A stretch of DNA of 64,000 bases from Phycisphaerae bacterium (lineage in GTDB: Bacteria > Planctomycetota > Phycisphaerae > Sedimentisphaerales > Anaerohalosphaeraceae), in assembly GCA_014859965.1 (NCBI GenBank), contig JACZKQ010000038.1, positions 1 through 64,000 on the forward strand, read 5' to 3'. A model generated the notes under the pieces. It saw only the letters and a list, made by a program, of their open reading frames with translations, ran no database searches and had not been told where the DNA came from. The translations under genes and the position numbers were made by a program. Position 1 is the first letter of the stretch, and each line of letters opens with the position of its first letter. Positions 57,221 through 64,000 of this stretch are shown one piece after another.

Positions 57221-58468
57221 TTATGGAGCAGGTACACATGTAGCGCTGCAGCCGGCATTCGGGGGCCAGTGCTGAATCAGCACATTGACATCTGAAAATG
57301 TGATCTGTCCGTCCTGATTGAAGTCGGCGTTCCAGCGATACGGTTTGGGCGGCCAAGCGTCTATCACTGCCTGGACATCGGTAAATGTGATCTGGCAGTC
57401 CCGATTCGAATCACCCTTCGCAAAGCACATGCCCGGGCAATTGGCCGGGATCCGTCCGAGCCCACTCAAGGCAGCGAGCATCTCGGCGGCATAGACTTTC
57501 ATATCCGGGCTGTCCTGCCACAGATGACCGTATACTGTGCCGTCAGCATTGACGCCCTCCCACAACGCTTTCTTTGCAAGCCCGATCTCGTCTCTAAAAT
57601 TATGGTTCGTGTACTTGTCGGCAGAGATCAGCCCAAGCGTTCCGAATATGGCGTCTTCCGTGAACCCGCTTGTAACGCCAAGAGCGCTTCCCGCGCCGTC
57701 GGTGTGATCAAACCGCCAATAGAATGCGCCTTTGCTGCTTTGGTGAGCCAGCAGGAGCTCCGGAAGATCCGCAAGCGTAAGGCCCGTCCACATCGGCCGA
57801 CCCGTTCCGTCTGCATCAACGGGCGCGTCATTCATTTGTCCGGATTCGGCCAGCGCCCACGTCGCAATACCCAGCGCCATGACCGGGAAATCGGCCGTGC
57901 TGTCGTCGACTGTGGCGAGATAGCCAAGCAGCGCTTCACGGAAGAGACCTGCATCCTCTGCTTCGACATAATGCGCCGCGATTGTATGGAACGCAATATA
58001 GAAAACGGCTGTCGACGGCTCGGCGCCGTAGGTGTAATCGTCGATAAAGGCAGCCGTGCCGCCGCCTTCGGCTTTGATCGCGCTGTAAAAATACGCCAGG
58101 TCATCGCGATACGGATTATTGGACGGATCCGCCGCTGTGCCACTGAGCATCGCCATCGCCAAGGCTTCATCGCCGTACCCATAATACCCGCCGCTGACCG
58201 CGTTGATGTAATCACCGGCCAGTTCGGCGGCAGCAAGATACGAGGGCTCGCAGGTGCGTTTGTAGGCGTCGACCAGTCCGATCACCATCGACCCGGTGAA
58301 ATACTCCTCGCCCGCCCAACTTCCGTCGACCTGCTGGTCCGACACCAGACGTTCCGCAATCGCCGTGATTGCCTGATTGGCATTGTTTATGGGCTGCGCA
58401 CCGACGGGCGGCCGGATACCTGCAACACCCAGCAATGCTACTACTAAAACTATTCTCGCTCGCTGCAT
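57221..58468 (-). CDS. Secreted alpha/alpha-toroid protein with two dockerin-like EF-hands
   Basis: 415 residues from ATG 58468 (AGGAG upstream), with a signal peptide (RIVLVVALLGVAGIRPPVGA). The body is helical repeats resembling prenyltransferase/squalene-cyclase-like or uncharacterised toroid proteins (ITAIAERLVSDQQVDGSWAG, FTGSMVIGLVDAYKRT, FPVMALGIATWALAESGQM, AIFGTLGLISADKY). The DGSWAG phrase is the common QW-like edge. No cyclase DxDD or protease motif was seen. The C-terminus has a paired dockerin: GDSNRDCQITFTDVQAVIDA and ADFNQDGQITFSDVNVLIQH, the classical two-repeat form, unlike the single repeats elsewhere in the window. Confidence 0.7.
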   Translation of the reverse strand: MQRARIVLVVALLGVAGIRPPVGAQPINNANQAITAIAERLVSDQQVDGSWAGEEYFTGSMVIGLVDAYKRTCEPSYLAAAELAGDYINAVSGGYYGYGDEALAMAMLSGTAADPSNNPYRDDLAYFYSAIKAEGGGTAAFIDDYTYGAEPSTAVFYIAFHTIAAHYVEAEDAGLFREALLGYLATVDDSTADFPVMALGIATWALAESGQMNDAPVDADGTGRPMWTGLTLADLPELLLAHQSSKGAFYWRFDHTDGAGSALGVTSGFTEDAIFGTLGLISADKYTNHNFRDEIGLAKKALWEGVNADGTVYGHLWQDSPDMKVYAAEMLAALSGLGRIPANCPGMCFAKGDSNRDCQITFTDVQAVIDAWPPKPYRWNADFNQDGQITFSDVNVLIQHWPPNAGCSATCVPAP

Positions 58469-59071
58469 AACAATTCTCCTAACTAAATAAAGGCCTCCAG
58501 TGGCGCATTTACGCTGCGCCGCGTCTCGCTCTGTTCCATTGAGGATAAGGAAGAAATGATTCCAGGAAACTTCGGCCCCAGATCCTTTCCTTCACCATCA
58601 TCCAAGTGCGATAATATCAGAACTCAACAAGGGTGTCAAGCCCGATAATATTATTTCTGCAAAAAAAACCACAATATCGGGTGTCCAAGGGATCACATGA
58701 GCGGTTATCCGCGATTATGGGATGTGCCCTGAAGCACAGCAGATTGTTGTCTCCAGCATTCATTTTTCTCCCTTTCCCTCTGCCTGTTGTGCTCGAATTT
58801 TACGTCCCAAATAGCATCTCGAGCAACAGCCACAAAATCAAGCTCTCAAATTAACCAATTTCGGCAGGTGAAAACACCCATTTGCCTCCATCCACCGTAC
58901 CGATTTCATCCAATATGGCTTCTTAGTCACTCCAAAAACACGCGGCAATGTGCAAGATACCGCTTCAGATCACGCCAAATACACCTTCTTTTGGCATTAT
59001 AGCCATGCCAAAAGGAATGTCAACTCCGATAAATAACTAATTTTAAGTAGTAATAATACCCATTGCATTGA
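58469..59071. other. AT-rich intergenic region
   Basis: About 600 bases in which I see no gene, RNA or clear repeat. The left end carries the ribosome site and probably the promoter of the toroid gene. Many stops occur in all frames. Confidence 0.4.
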
Positions 59072-59450
59072 TCAAAAACAGGTGAGCCCGTTCCGCATCG
59101 CATATTTTACCAATCCAAGAATGTTTTCAACGCCGATTTTCAGCATTATGGCAGAGCGGTGACGCGCGAAAGCGGGGTTTTGCTGGTTCTTGCAGAAGAG
59201 ATTGTAAAAAAAGAGTGGAGACTCCACTGTGCCATCGGCGATCAGTTGGAGGACCTCCACCTTGGAAAATCAGGGCAACGCCCCTCTTCTTGCGTCGCGC
59301 CCTCAGATCAGGCAAGTCCAGGTGGAGGTCGCGCTGGCGACCCCCTATAGACGGGCTGAACCGTGTCTTTCCCCGCTGGACCTCTCGAATCGCCTTAGAG
59401 AGGACATGGGCGGAGGTTTGTTTGATCAGATATCCCACCGCTCCCGTTTA
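59072..59450 (-). pseudogene. NarL/FixJ-type response-regulator fossil, frameshifted and N-terminally deleted
   Basis: Reading leftward, GAVGYLIKQTSAHVLSKAIR and EVQRGKTRFSPSI match the end of a receiver domain (GYLLK..S...L..AIR.V..G...SP). After a scrambled stretch and a frame change come VEVLQLIADGT and then, beyond a gap, HRSAIMLKIGVENILGLVKY and AMRNGLTCF, the LuxR-type DNA-binding domain (EVL.LIA.G; HR...M.K......GLV.YA.R.GL). The phosphoacceptor Asp region is missing. The middle contains an imperfect inverted repeat around CTCCACCTTGG/CCAGGTGGAG. It cannot encode a working regulator. Confidence 0.75.
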
Positions 59451-59705
59451 CTGAAGCACCGACATTCTTTCTATCTGGTCCTTTCGGATTTCGTACTCTC
59501 TCTGGTCAATCCTGCCAGCATTATAATCCTCTTCGATCCTCTTCATTTCCCGGTTCGAGACATATTCATAGCCGCCGCCGGCAGCGACCGCGCCGCCTGC
59601 CGCACCCAGACCGGCCGTTCCCCACTTACTCTTACATCCGCCTGCAAAAAGCCCGACAAGCGCAACCATCGTAACCATAACCAGCAAAACCCTTAATCGC
59701 GACAT
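59448..59705 (-). CDS. Small glycine-zipper lipoprotein
   Basis: 85 residues from ATG 59705 (AAGGAG upstream); a long upstream extension of the frame has no ribosome site. A signal peptide ends in a lipobox-like LVGLFAGGCKSK. Next is a glycine-zipper segment (GTAGLGAAGGAVAAGGG), which can insert in membranes, then a charged helix (EDYNAGRIDQREYEIRKDQI). Small lipoproteins of this sort are common and mostly of unknown role. Confidence 0.7.
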   Translation of the reverse strand: MSRLRVLLVMVTMVALVGLFAGGCKSKWGTAGLGAAGGAVAAGGGYEYVSNREMKRIEEDYNAGRIDQREYEIRKDQIERMSVLQ

Positions 59706-59875
59706 ACGTCTCTCCTTCATCATTAAACTTCTGTTATACCCACACTCAATGTCCCGAACACGGGCACCGGAAAAGTCACGTCGAACTATTCGCTGTGACT
59801 TCATATTGATCGGCGGCTTTTTGGATGTTCTCTCCGGTTCTTTCGATGTCTTTCCTGCGCCTTCAAGCTCCGGCA
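59706..59875. other. Intergenic segment with no gene seen
   Basis: A leader for the small lipoprotein gene. I recognise nothing else in it. Confidence 0.35.
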
Positions 59876-60045
59876 TCACCCGTTGAGGAAATGAATGTTT
59901 TCGCCGAGCACGCTGAGATCGGCGACACACGCTGCGCAGCGGCAGGCGGCGTAAGGCAGCCACAGGTAATCATCGGATAAGTGCGTGCGTACGCCGCGCC
60001 GGATTGATAAAACCCGGTGCGACCCCGGAATCGGCAGCTCAAGGT
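59876..60045 (-). pseudogene. Fossil of a GH94 glycoside phosphorylase (cellobiose-phosphorylase-like)
   Basis: The minus strand reads RRGVRTHLSDDYLWLPYAAC, then VADLSVLGENIHFLNG and a stop. This matches the conserved GH94 segment GRGVRT..SDD.LWLPYA ... TGD.SVLDE...FLEG around the catalytic region. About 55 residues remain, with substitutions (CAACVA in place of the usual YV.ATG) and a terminal stop in the middle of the normal protein. No other part of the enzyme is in the window. It is a remnant of a lost beta-glucan phosphorylase gene. Confidence 0.6.
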
Positions 60046-60106
60046 CTGATACAGGAGGAGCCAGCCGTTGGCCATCACGTTCACGGCGGACCGGGCGTGT
60101 CGACAA

Positions 60107-61792
60107 TTACAGCGCCGAGGGCCGTCGGCACAGGATTACGACGCCGAACAGGGTTGCCATGGCCGCCGCGCCGGCCGCTGCGCTGTATGCCCAGCCCACC
60201 CCGAAGACGCTCGGAATGTATCCGCACGCCAGTGCGACGGCCGCCACGGAGAGGCTGTAGGGAAGCTGCGTTCGCACGTGCTGCATGAGATCGCAGTCGG
60301 CGCTGACGGAGCTGATGATCGTCGTGTCGGAAATCGGCGAGCAGTGGTCGCCGAAGATCGCTCCGTCCAGCACCGCCCCCAGACTGATCATCGTCGTCAG
60401 CCCGTACACCCCGCCGTCCATCGCAAAGGCGATCGGTATCCCCGTCGGAATCAGAATCGCCATCGTGCCCCAGCTTGTGCCCGTCGCAAACGAGGTCAGC
60501 GAGGCCACCGCGAACAGGATCGCCGGAAACGCAAGCGGCGAAATCCTCTCGGCCAGAATGCCCGTCAGAAATTCGCCTGTCTGCAGCGTATCGCAACTGC
60601 GCTTCAGCGACCACGCCAAGACCAGGACGCACGCCGGCATCATCGCCCGCTTGACTCCGTTGCAGAAACACCGCCCCACCGCCCTGGGCGGCAGCGCACG
60701 CGTCAGCAGGCCGCACGCCAGGGCCACCGTCAACCCGAACACCGCCGCCCCGGCGAGCATCACCGTGCTGTTTTCCGCGTGGCCGATCACGTCCTGCCAG
60801 TACACCCAGCTGCCCGGCGATCCGCCCGCGGCCAGTTTGGCCGGCCCGCCGCCGTCCAGCCAGAGGCCGCACACGTGAAAGCCGAGAAACGCCGCCAATG
60901 GAATTACCGCATTGAGCGCCCTGCCCTCGACCCGCAGCGCAGGCGCCCCGTCGTCGGCGGTCGGCAAGCCCCCTCCTTCAGCCTTTGCCTCCGCCCGGCG
61001 CATGGGTCCGAAGTCCCGCCCTGCAAGGATGTTTACGAAAACGAACAGGATCATGAACAGGCAATAGAAGCGATAGCTCAGGGCATCGAAGAACATCGCA
61101 TATCCGCCGCGCCCGAACCCCAACTCCGCGGATACCGTGCCGAAAAGCCCCACCTCGTAGGCAATCCACGTGCTGACGATCGCAAGCCCGGAAATCGGCG
61201 CACTGGTCGCATCGACGATAAAGGCCAGCTTTTCACGACTGATGCGAAAGCGGTCCGTCACCGGCTGCATCATGGAGCCGACGATGATCGCATTGGCGTA
61301 ATCGTCGATGAAACACAAGACGCCCAAGACGGCCGTCTGGGTCTGGGCGGACCGCTTGCCGCGGATCCACCGCATCAGCCACAGCACCACCCCGTTGAAC
61401 CCGCCCGAGGCAATAATCAGCTCGATCATCACAAACACCGGCGGAATGAACGCGAGAATCTTCAGGTTGCCGACGTCGGCCGCAGTCGCCCGCAGCATTG
61501 CGCCCGCCGCCAGGTACCCGTGCGACCACGACCCTGCAAACAGCGGCGCCTCCGGCACATGGCACAGCAATCCCCCAACAAGAAAAGCCAGACCCAGACT
61601 GAAAATCACGTGCCGCGTCAGGAAGGCCAGGAAAATCGCCAGCAGCGGCGGTGCGATACTGTACCACCGCCCATGTTCGGCTCCGCCCGCCAGCCGCGAT
61701 GCGGCGGCGCAGAGCCCGGCAAACAGCACTGCAGAGACCGCCATCTTCAGCGCGACCTTACCGGGTTTTTCGGCTCTTGCGTTCGTTACCAT
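60107..61792 (-). CDS. NhaC-type Na+/H+ antiporter family protein
   Basis: 561 residues from ATG 61792. The best AAGGAGG is 17 bases upstream, so a start at 61744 is also possible. About twelve membrane helices. Family motifs: SIAPPLLAIFLAFLTRHVIF, LGVLCFIDDYANAIIVGSMM, DATSAPISGLAIVSTWIAYE, SLTSFATGTSWGTMAILIPT and GDHCSPISDTTIISSVSADC. The FIDDYAN and SPISDTT segments carry the acidic residues of NhaC-like exchangers. It exports Na+ against H+, or moves a small metabolite in some relatives. It starts 31 bases after the dipeptidase gene, so they may form an operon. Confidence 0.88.
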   Translation of the reverse strand: MVTNARAEKPGKVALKMAVSAVLFAGLCAAASRLAGGAEHGRWYSIAPPLLAIFLAFLTRHVIFSLGLAFLVGGLLCHVPEAPLFAGSWSHGYLAAGAMLRATAADVGNLKILAFIPPVFVMIELIIASGGFNGVVLWLMRWIRGKRSAQTQTAVLGVLCFIDDYANAIIVGSMMQPVTDRFRISREKLAFIVDATSAPISGLAIVSTWIAYEVGLFGTVSAELGFGRGGYAMFFDALSYRFYCLFMILFVFVNILAGRDFGPMRRAEAKAEGGGLPTADDGAPALRVEGRALNAVIPLAAFLGFHVCGLWLDGGGPAKLAAGGSPGSWVYWQDVIGHAENSTVMLAGAAVFGLTVALACGLLTRALPPRAVGRCFCNGVKRAMMPACVLVLAWSLKRSCDTLQTGEFLTGILAERISPLAFPAILFAVASLTSFATGTSWGTMAILIPTGIPIAFAMDGGVYGLTTMISLGAVLDGAIFGDHCSPISDTTIISSVSADCDLMQHVRTQLPYSLSVAAVALACGYIPSVFGVGWAYSAAAGAAAMATLFGVVILCRRPSAL

Positions 61793-61823
61793 CCTTCGGC
61801 GGGTCCATCCTCCTTTACCGGCC

Positions 61824-63227
61824 CTATCGTCGCCGCACTGCTTCGGCCAGCACGGTTCGTGCAATGTCGCTGCAATACTCCATCAGGTACATGGCGGCGG
61901 CGGCCAAATCATTTTCATAAACGTCCATCGCCGTCTTTTCCACGAGGATCTGCTGCGCAAAGAAACCCGCTTCGAAGCTGTCCCAAAACAGGCGGTTTTT
62001 CACCGCGGCCGTTATATCGCCCGCATTGACGCGGTCCTGCAGGCCCTTGAATGCCGACCACGCCCACATCTCGTCGGGTGCGTGTTCAGGCCGCCTTTGG
62101 GCGAAATGGTAAGCCAGCGTTAACTGCGTCCGGACGTCGACTGCCTCATGGCATTGCGGCGGCACCTTGCTGGCGCCCGCGTACCACGGCGTCAACACAC
62201 TCGTGCACGGCTCACCCCACGTTCGCCAATACACGCAGCCGATTGCCGCGGGCATGTTTCCTCGGAGTTGAAACACGGCCCCCTCCTGCGTGTCGGCGCT
62301 GCACAGGGCGACATCCTCGTGATTACGGAGAATCCTGATCACATCCCGCACCGCCAGCTTCTTAGCGGGCGCCACTGCAAAGGACAGCCGCCTGTCCGGC
62401 AGCCGCGGAACATCCCTGCCTGTCACCCGGCTATGCCCTTTCCGCTGACGCGGGTCCATCAGCACCTCGCGCGGCCGGCCGTAAGCCTCCGAGAAAACAA
62501 ACGGCGTCCGGTTCGCCGGCCACCAGCCCTTCTCGATCGCATAATCCACCAAGCGATCCGAAGCGAGGAAATTTTCGCCGTCGCCGAGGTCGACTTCGTT
62601 GACAATGTAAACGTTCGGCAGAAGCACGACCTTGTCATCCGGCACGCGCTGAGCGACCCACTGCCTGCCCCGCGTCATCGACAGAAGCCACGCCTCCCGT
62701 GCATCGGCGATCACCAGCGTCCGGCTGCTGCTGTAGCCAACTTCGTCGATGATTGATCCGGCAATCTCCACCCCCTGCCGGGCTGTTCTGGCACGCTGGA
62801 CGACGATGCGCCGCAGCATGTAGCCGATGCCGCCGTCGCGAATCTGCCCCGCCGCTTCCAGTTGCGCAAGGTCCTCACCGCGATCCGGACAGCCGTTACT
62901 GACGACCGCGACACCCCATTCGTTCATGTACGCGTCGCTGAAAGAGAGCCCCACGTTCTGCGACCAGAGAAACGCATACGTCTGGGGGACCTGGGGCAGA
63001 CGCCCACCGGCCGCCAGGTCCACAACGTCGCCGGCCTTGTACTGCATGCGCGGTATTTTGCGAAAGTTGACACACCGCTCGCCGGCGTTCTGCTCGTTGT
63101 GGCCAACGAGCACCGCCCCATCGACCGACGCGTTGCGTCCCACAACCACGGTATAGCACGGCCACGCGCGCCCGCCGACAAGGCAGAACATCAGCAGCGC
63201 CAGTGCTTTAATGTGCGGACCCTTCAT
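61824..63227 (-). CDS. Secreted dipeptidase, peptidase family C69
   Basis: 467 residues from ATG 63227 (AAGGCG upstream). A signal peptide (KALALLMFCLVGGRAWP) ends just before the catalytic cysteine of the CYTVVVGRNASVDGAVLVGH motif, the C69 (PepD) N-terminal nucleophile exposed by cleavage. Other matches: LSFSDAYMNEWGVAVVSNGC, RDGGIGYMLRRIVVQRARTA, TLVIADAREAWLLSM, VPDDKVVLLPNVYIVNEVD. It cuts small peptides, probably outside the cytoplasm. The start codon overlaps the stop of the propeller gene by one base (TAATG). Confidence 0.88.
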   Translation of the reverse strand: MKGPHIKALALLMFCLVGGRAWPCYTVVVGRNASVDGAVLVGHNEQNAGERCVNFRKIPRMQYKAGDVVDLAAGGRLPQVPQTYAFLWSQNVGLSFSDAYMNEWGVAVVSNGCPDRGEDLAQLEAAGQIRDGGIGYMLRRIVVQRARTARQGVEIAGSIIDEVGYSSSRTLVIADAREAWLLSMTRGRQWVAQRVPDDKVVLLPNVYIVNEVDLGDGENFLASDRLVDYAIEKGWWPANRTPFVFSEAYGRPREVLMDPRQRKGHSRVTGRDVPRLPDRRLSFAVAPAKKLAVRDVIRILRNHEDVALCSADTQEGAVFQLRGNMPAAIGCVYWRTWGEPCTSVLTPWYAGASKVPPQCHEAVDVRTQLTLAYHFAQRRPEHAPDEMWAWSAFKGLQDRVNAGDITAAVKNRLFWDSFEAGFFAQQILVEKTAMDVYENDLAAAAMYLMEYCSDIARTVLAEAVRRR

Positions 63228-64000
63228 TATTTCGCCTTGCCCGAGACACACATCAGATGCGAAAACGTCCGAAGGAACATCCGCCCGCCCGCCACCGCCG
63301 GCGTCGCATGGCTCATCTCGCCGAGGTCATTGACCGCCAGCCGTTCATACTCGCGCCCGGCCCGGAGCACCACGACCTGCCCTTCGCGATTCATACAATA
63401 CAACCGCCCCTCCACCCACACTGGCGAGCCGTAGAACTTTCCCGCCGGTTTCTGGCACCACAGCACTTCACCTGTCGCCGCATCGAGACAGCTCACATCG
63501 CCGTTGTCGCCGAATGTAAACAGCAGGCCGTCAACCGCCAGCGACGTCGAAACATAAGGCGCTGAGCGGCCGGTGACGGTGTACGCAACCGCCGCTGCAG
63601 CCGACGCCTGCGCCGGCGGCCGGATGGCAATCAGATGCTGCGCCGAGCCGCCCTGCCCGCAACTGCCCAGGATCAGGTCGCCCGCAATCACCGGCGAACT
63701 CACCACCCGCTTGGGAAAGGCTGAAGCCATGGTCCACATGATCCGCCCCGTCGCCGCCTCAACCGCACTGACGCCGTTGGTGAAACTGTTGAAGATCAGC
63801 GCCCTGTTCGCCCCACTGCCGTACATGCACGGCGTTGAATAGGACACGTTGATGCTGTTTTCGCGGTCGACGGTCCAGCGCGTCCGCCCGGTCCGGCGGT
63901 CCACCGCGATCCACTGGCCCCCGGCCGCCTTGTCCGTACTCCGCTGTTCGTGGGCAAACACGACGATGTCGCCCTCCACAATGGTCGAATTGCCCGGCCC
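63227..64000 (-). CDS. PQQ-like beta-propeller protein, cut by the window edge
   Basis: The C-terminal 257 residues of a longer protein; the frame is open to base 64000 (STIVEGDIVVFAHE). Repeats such as DRRTGRTRWTVD, EAATGRIMWTM, DAATGEVLWCQKPAG and VEGRLYCMNREGQVVVLRAG are PQQ/pyrrolo-quinoline-like propeller blades. This subtype (outer-membrane-assembly or PQQ-binding-like) is abundant in planctomycetes, mostly without a bound cofactor, and no dehydrogenase motif is seen. It is coupled to the dipeptidase gene downstream. Confidence 0.85.
   Translation of the reverse strand, partial: GPGNSTIVEGDIVVFAHEQRSTDKAAGGQWIAVDRRTGRTRWTVDRENSINVSYSTPCMYGSGANRALIFNSFTNGVSAVEAATGRIMWTMASAFPKRVVSSPVIAGDLILGSCGQGGSAQHLIAIRPPAQASAAAAVAYTVTGRSAPYVSTSLAVDGLLFTFGDNGDVSCLDAATGEVLWCQKPAGKFYGSPVWVEGRLYCMNREGQVVVLRAGREYERLAVNDLGEMSHATPAVAGGRMFLRTFSHLMCVSGKAK

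Noticed and set aside
60068-62029. 653-residue plus-strand frame opposite the antiporter gene
   Set aside because: Low-complexity His/Arg/Gln-rich product, typical of a shadow frame; the minus strand shows clear NhaC motifs.
61308-62123. 271-residue plus-strand frame over the antiporter/dipeptidase junction
   Set aside because: It crosses two well-supported minus-strand genes and has no domain or start signal.

Overview
The window looks like a GC-rich chromosome segment from a planctomycete, most probably of the class Phycisphaerae. This rests on gene content, since no rRNA is present. Large secreted proteins combine PA14, Ig, fibronectin-like and LamG modules and end in dockerin-like EF-hand tails. 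There is a one-gene SecD-SecF fusion behind tgt and yajC, a TPR protein carrying two RNA polymerase alpha-CTD-like domains, and several degradative beta-helix, esterase and UroD-like proteins.

Layout. (1) 1-5.0 kb is a decayed accessory region. It holds a truncated DUF4838 protein, an IS3-family orfA fragment with an in-frame stop, an AT-rich DNRLRE/beta-helix gene, an internally deleted IS630 copy that still has perfect 21-bp terminal repeats, and the 5' half of a tRNA-Arg gene at its edge. I infer an old island that inserted into that tRNA. (2) 5.7-11.4 kb: two large secreted PA14/LamG/dockerin proteins in tandem, closed by a terminator. (3) 11.5-20.3 kb, plus strand: TPR/alpha-CTD protein, SpoIID-like protein, tgt, yajC, secDF, LysM protein. 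(4) 20.3-24.4 kb, minus strand: pgl, ruvX, mannose-1-phosphate guanylyltransferase, pgi. (5) 24.5-33 kb: a two-domain esterase, dtd, a UroD-like protein overlapping an SGNH-hydrolase/beta-helix fusion, and another LamG/dockerin protein. (6) 33.1-36.7 kb, minus strand: macro-domain protein, galactokinase-like GHMP kinase, FRG-domain protein and a small Cys-rich protein, followed by tRNA-Pro. (7) 37-56.4 kb, minus strand: a surface-polysaccharide locus. It comprises Wza-like exporter, Wzc-like tyrosine kinase, CpsB-type phosphatase, O-antigen-ligase/TPR protein, WecA/MraY-type initiating transferase, Wzx flippase, pyruvyltransferase, Wzy-like protein, GT4, WecG/TagA transferase, a beta-helix/NodB deacetylase/dockerin protein and UDP-glucuronate 4-epimerase. 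(8) 56.5-64 kb: two tiny paralogous membrane proteins with a shared C-terminal motif, an alpha/alpha-toroid dockerin protein, gene fossils (NarL-type regulator, GH94 phosphorylase), a lipoprotein, an NhaC-type antiporter, a C69 dipeptidase and a PQQ-like propeller cut by the window edge.

The parts fit together as follows. Pgi and mannose-1-P guanylyltransferase supply sugar nucleotides, and the epimerase adds UDP-galacturonate. The polysaccharide locus initiates, flips, polymerises, modifies and exports a surface glycan. The dockerin-tailed, esterase and beta-helix proteins handle external carbohydrate. SecDF/YajC supports their secretion.

The window is unusually rich in gene fossils and in families of short dispersed repeats, some of which sit against start codons or inside a coding frame. 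The leads I consider most worth following are the REWIRIP small-protein pair, the TPR/double-alpha-CTD protein, the macro/GHMP/FRG/Cys-rich operon and the beta-helix/NodB/dockerin fusion.
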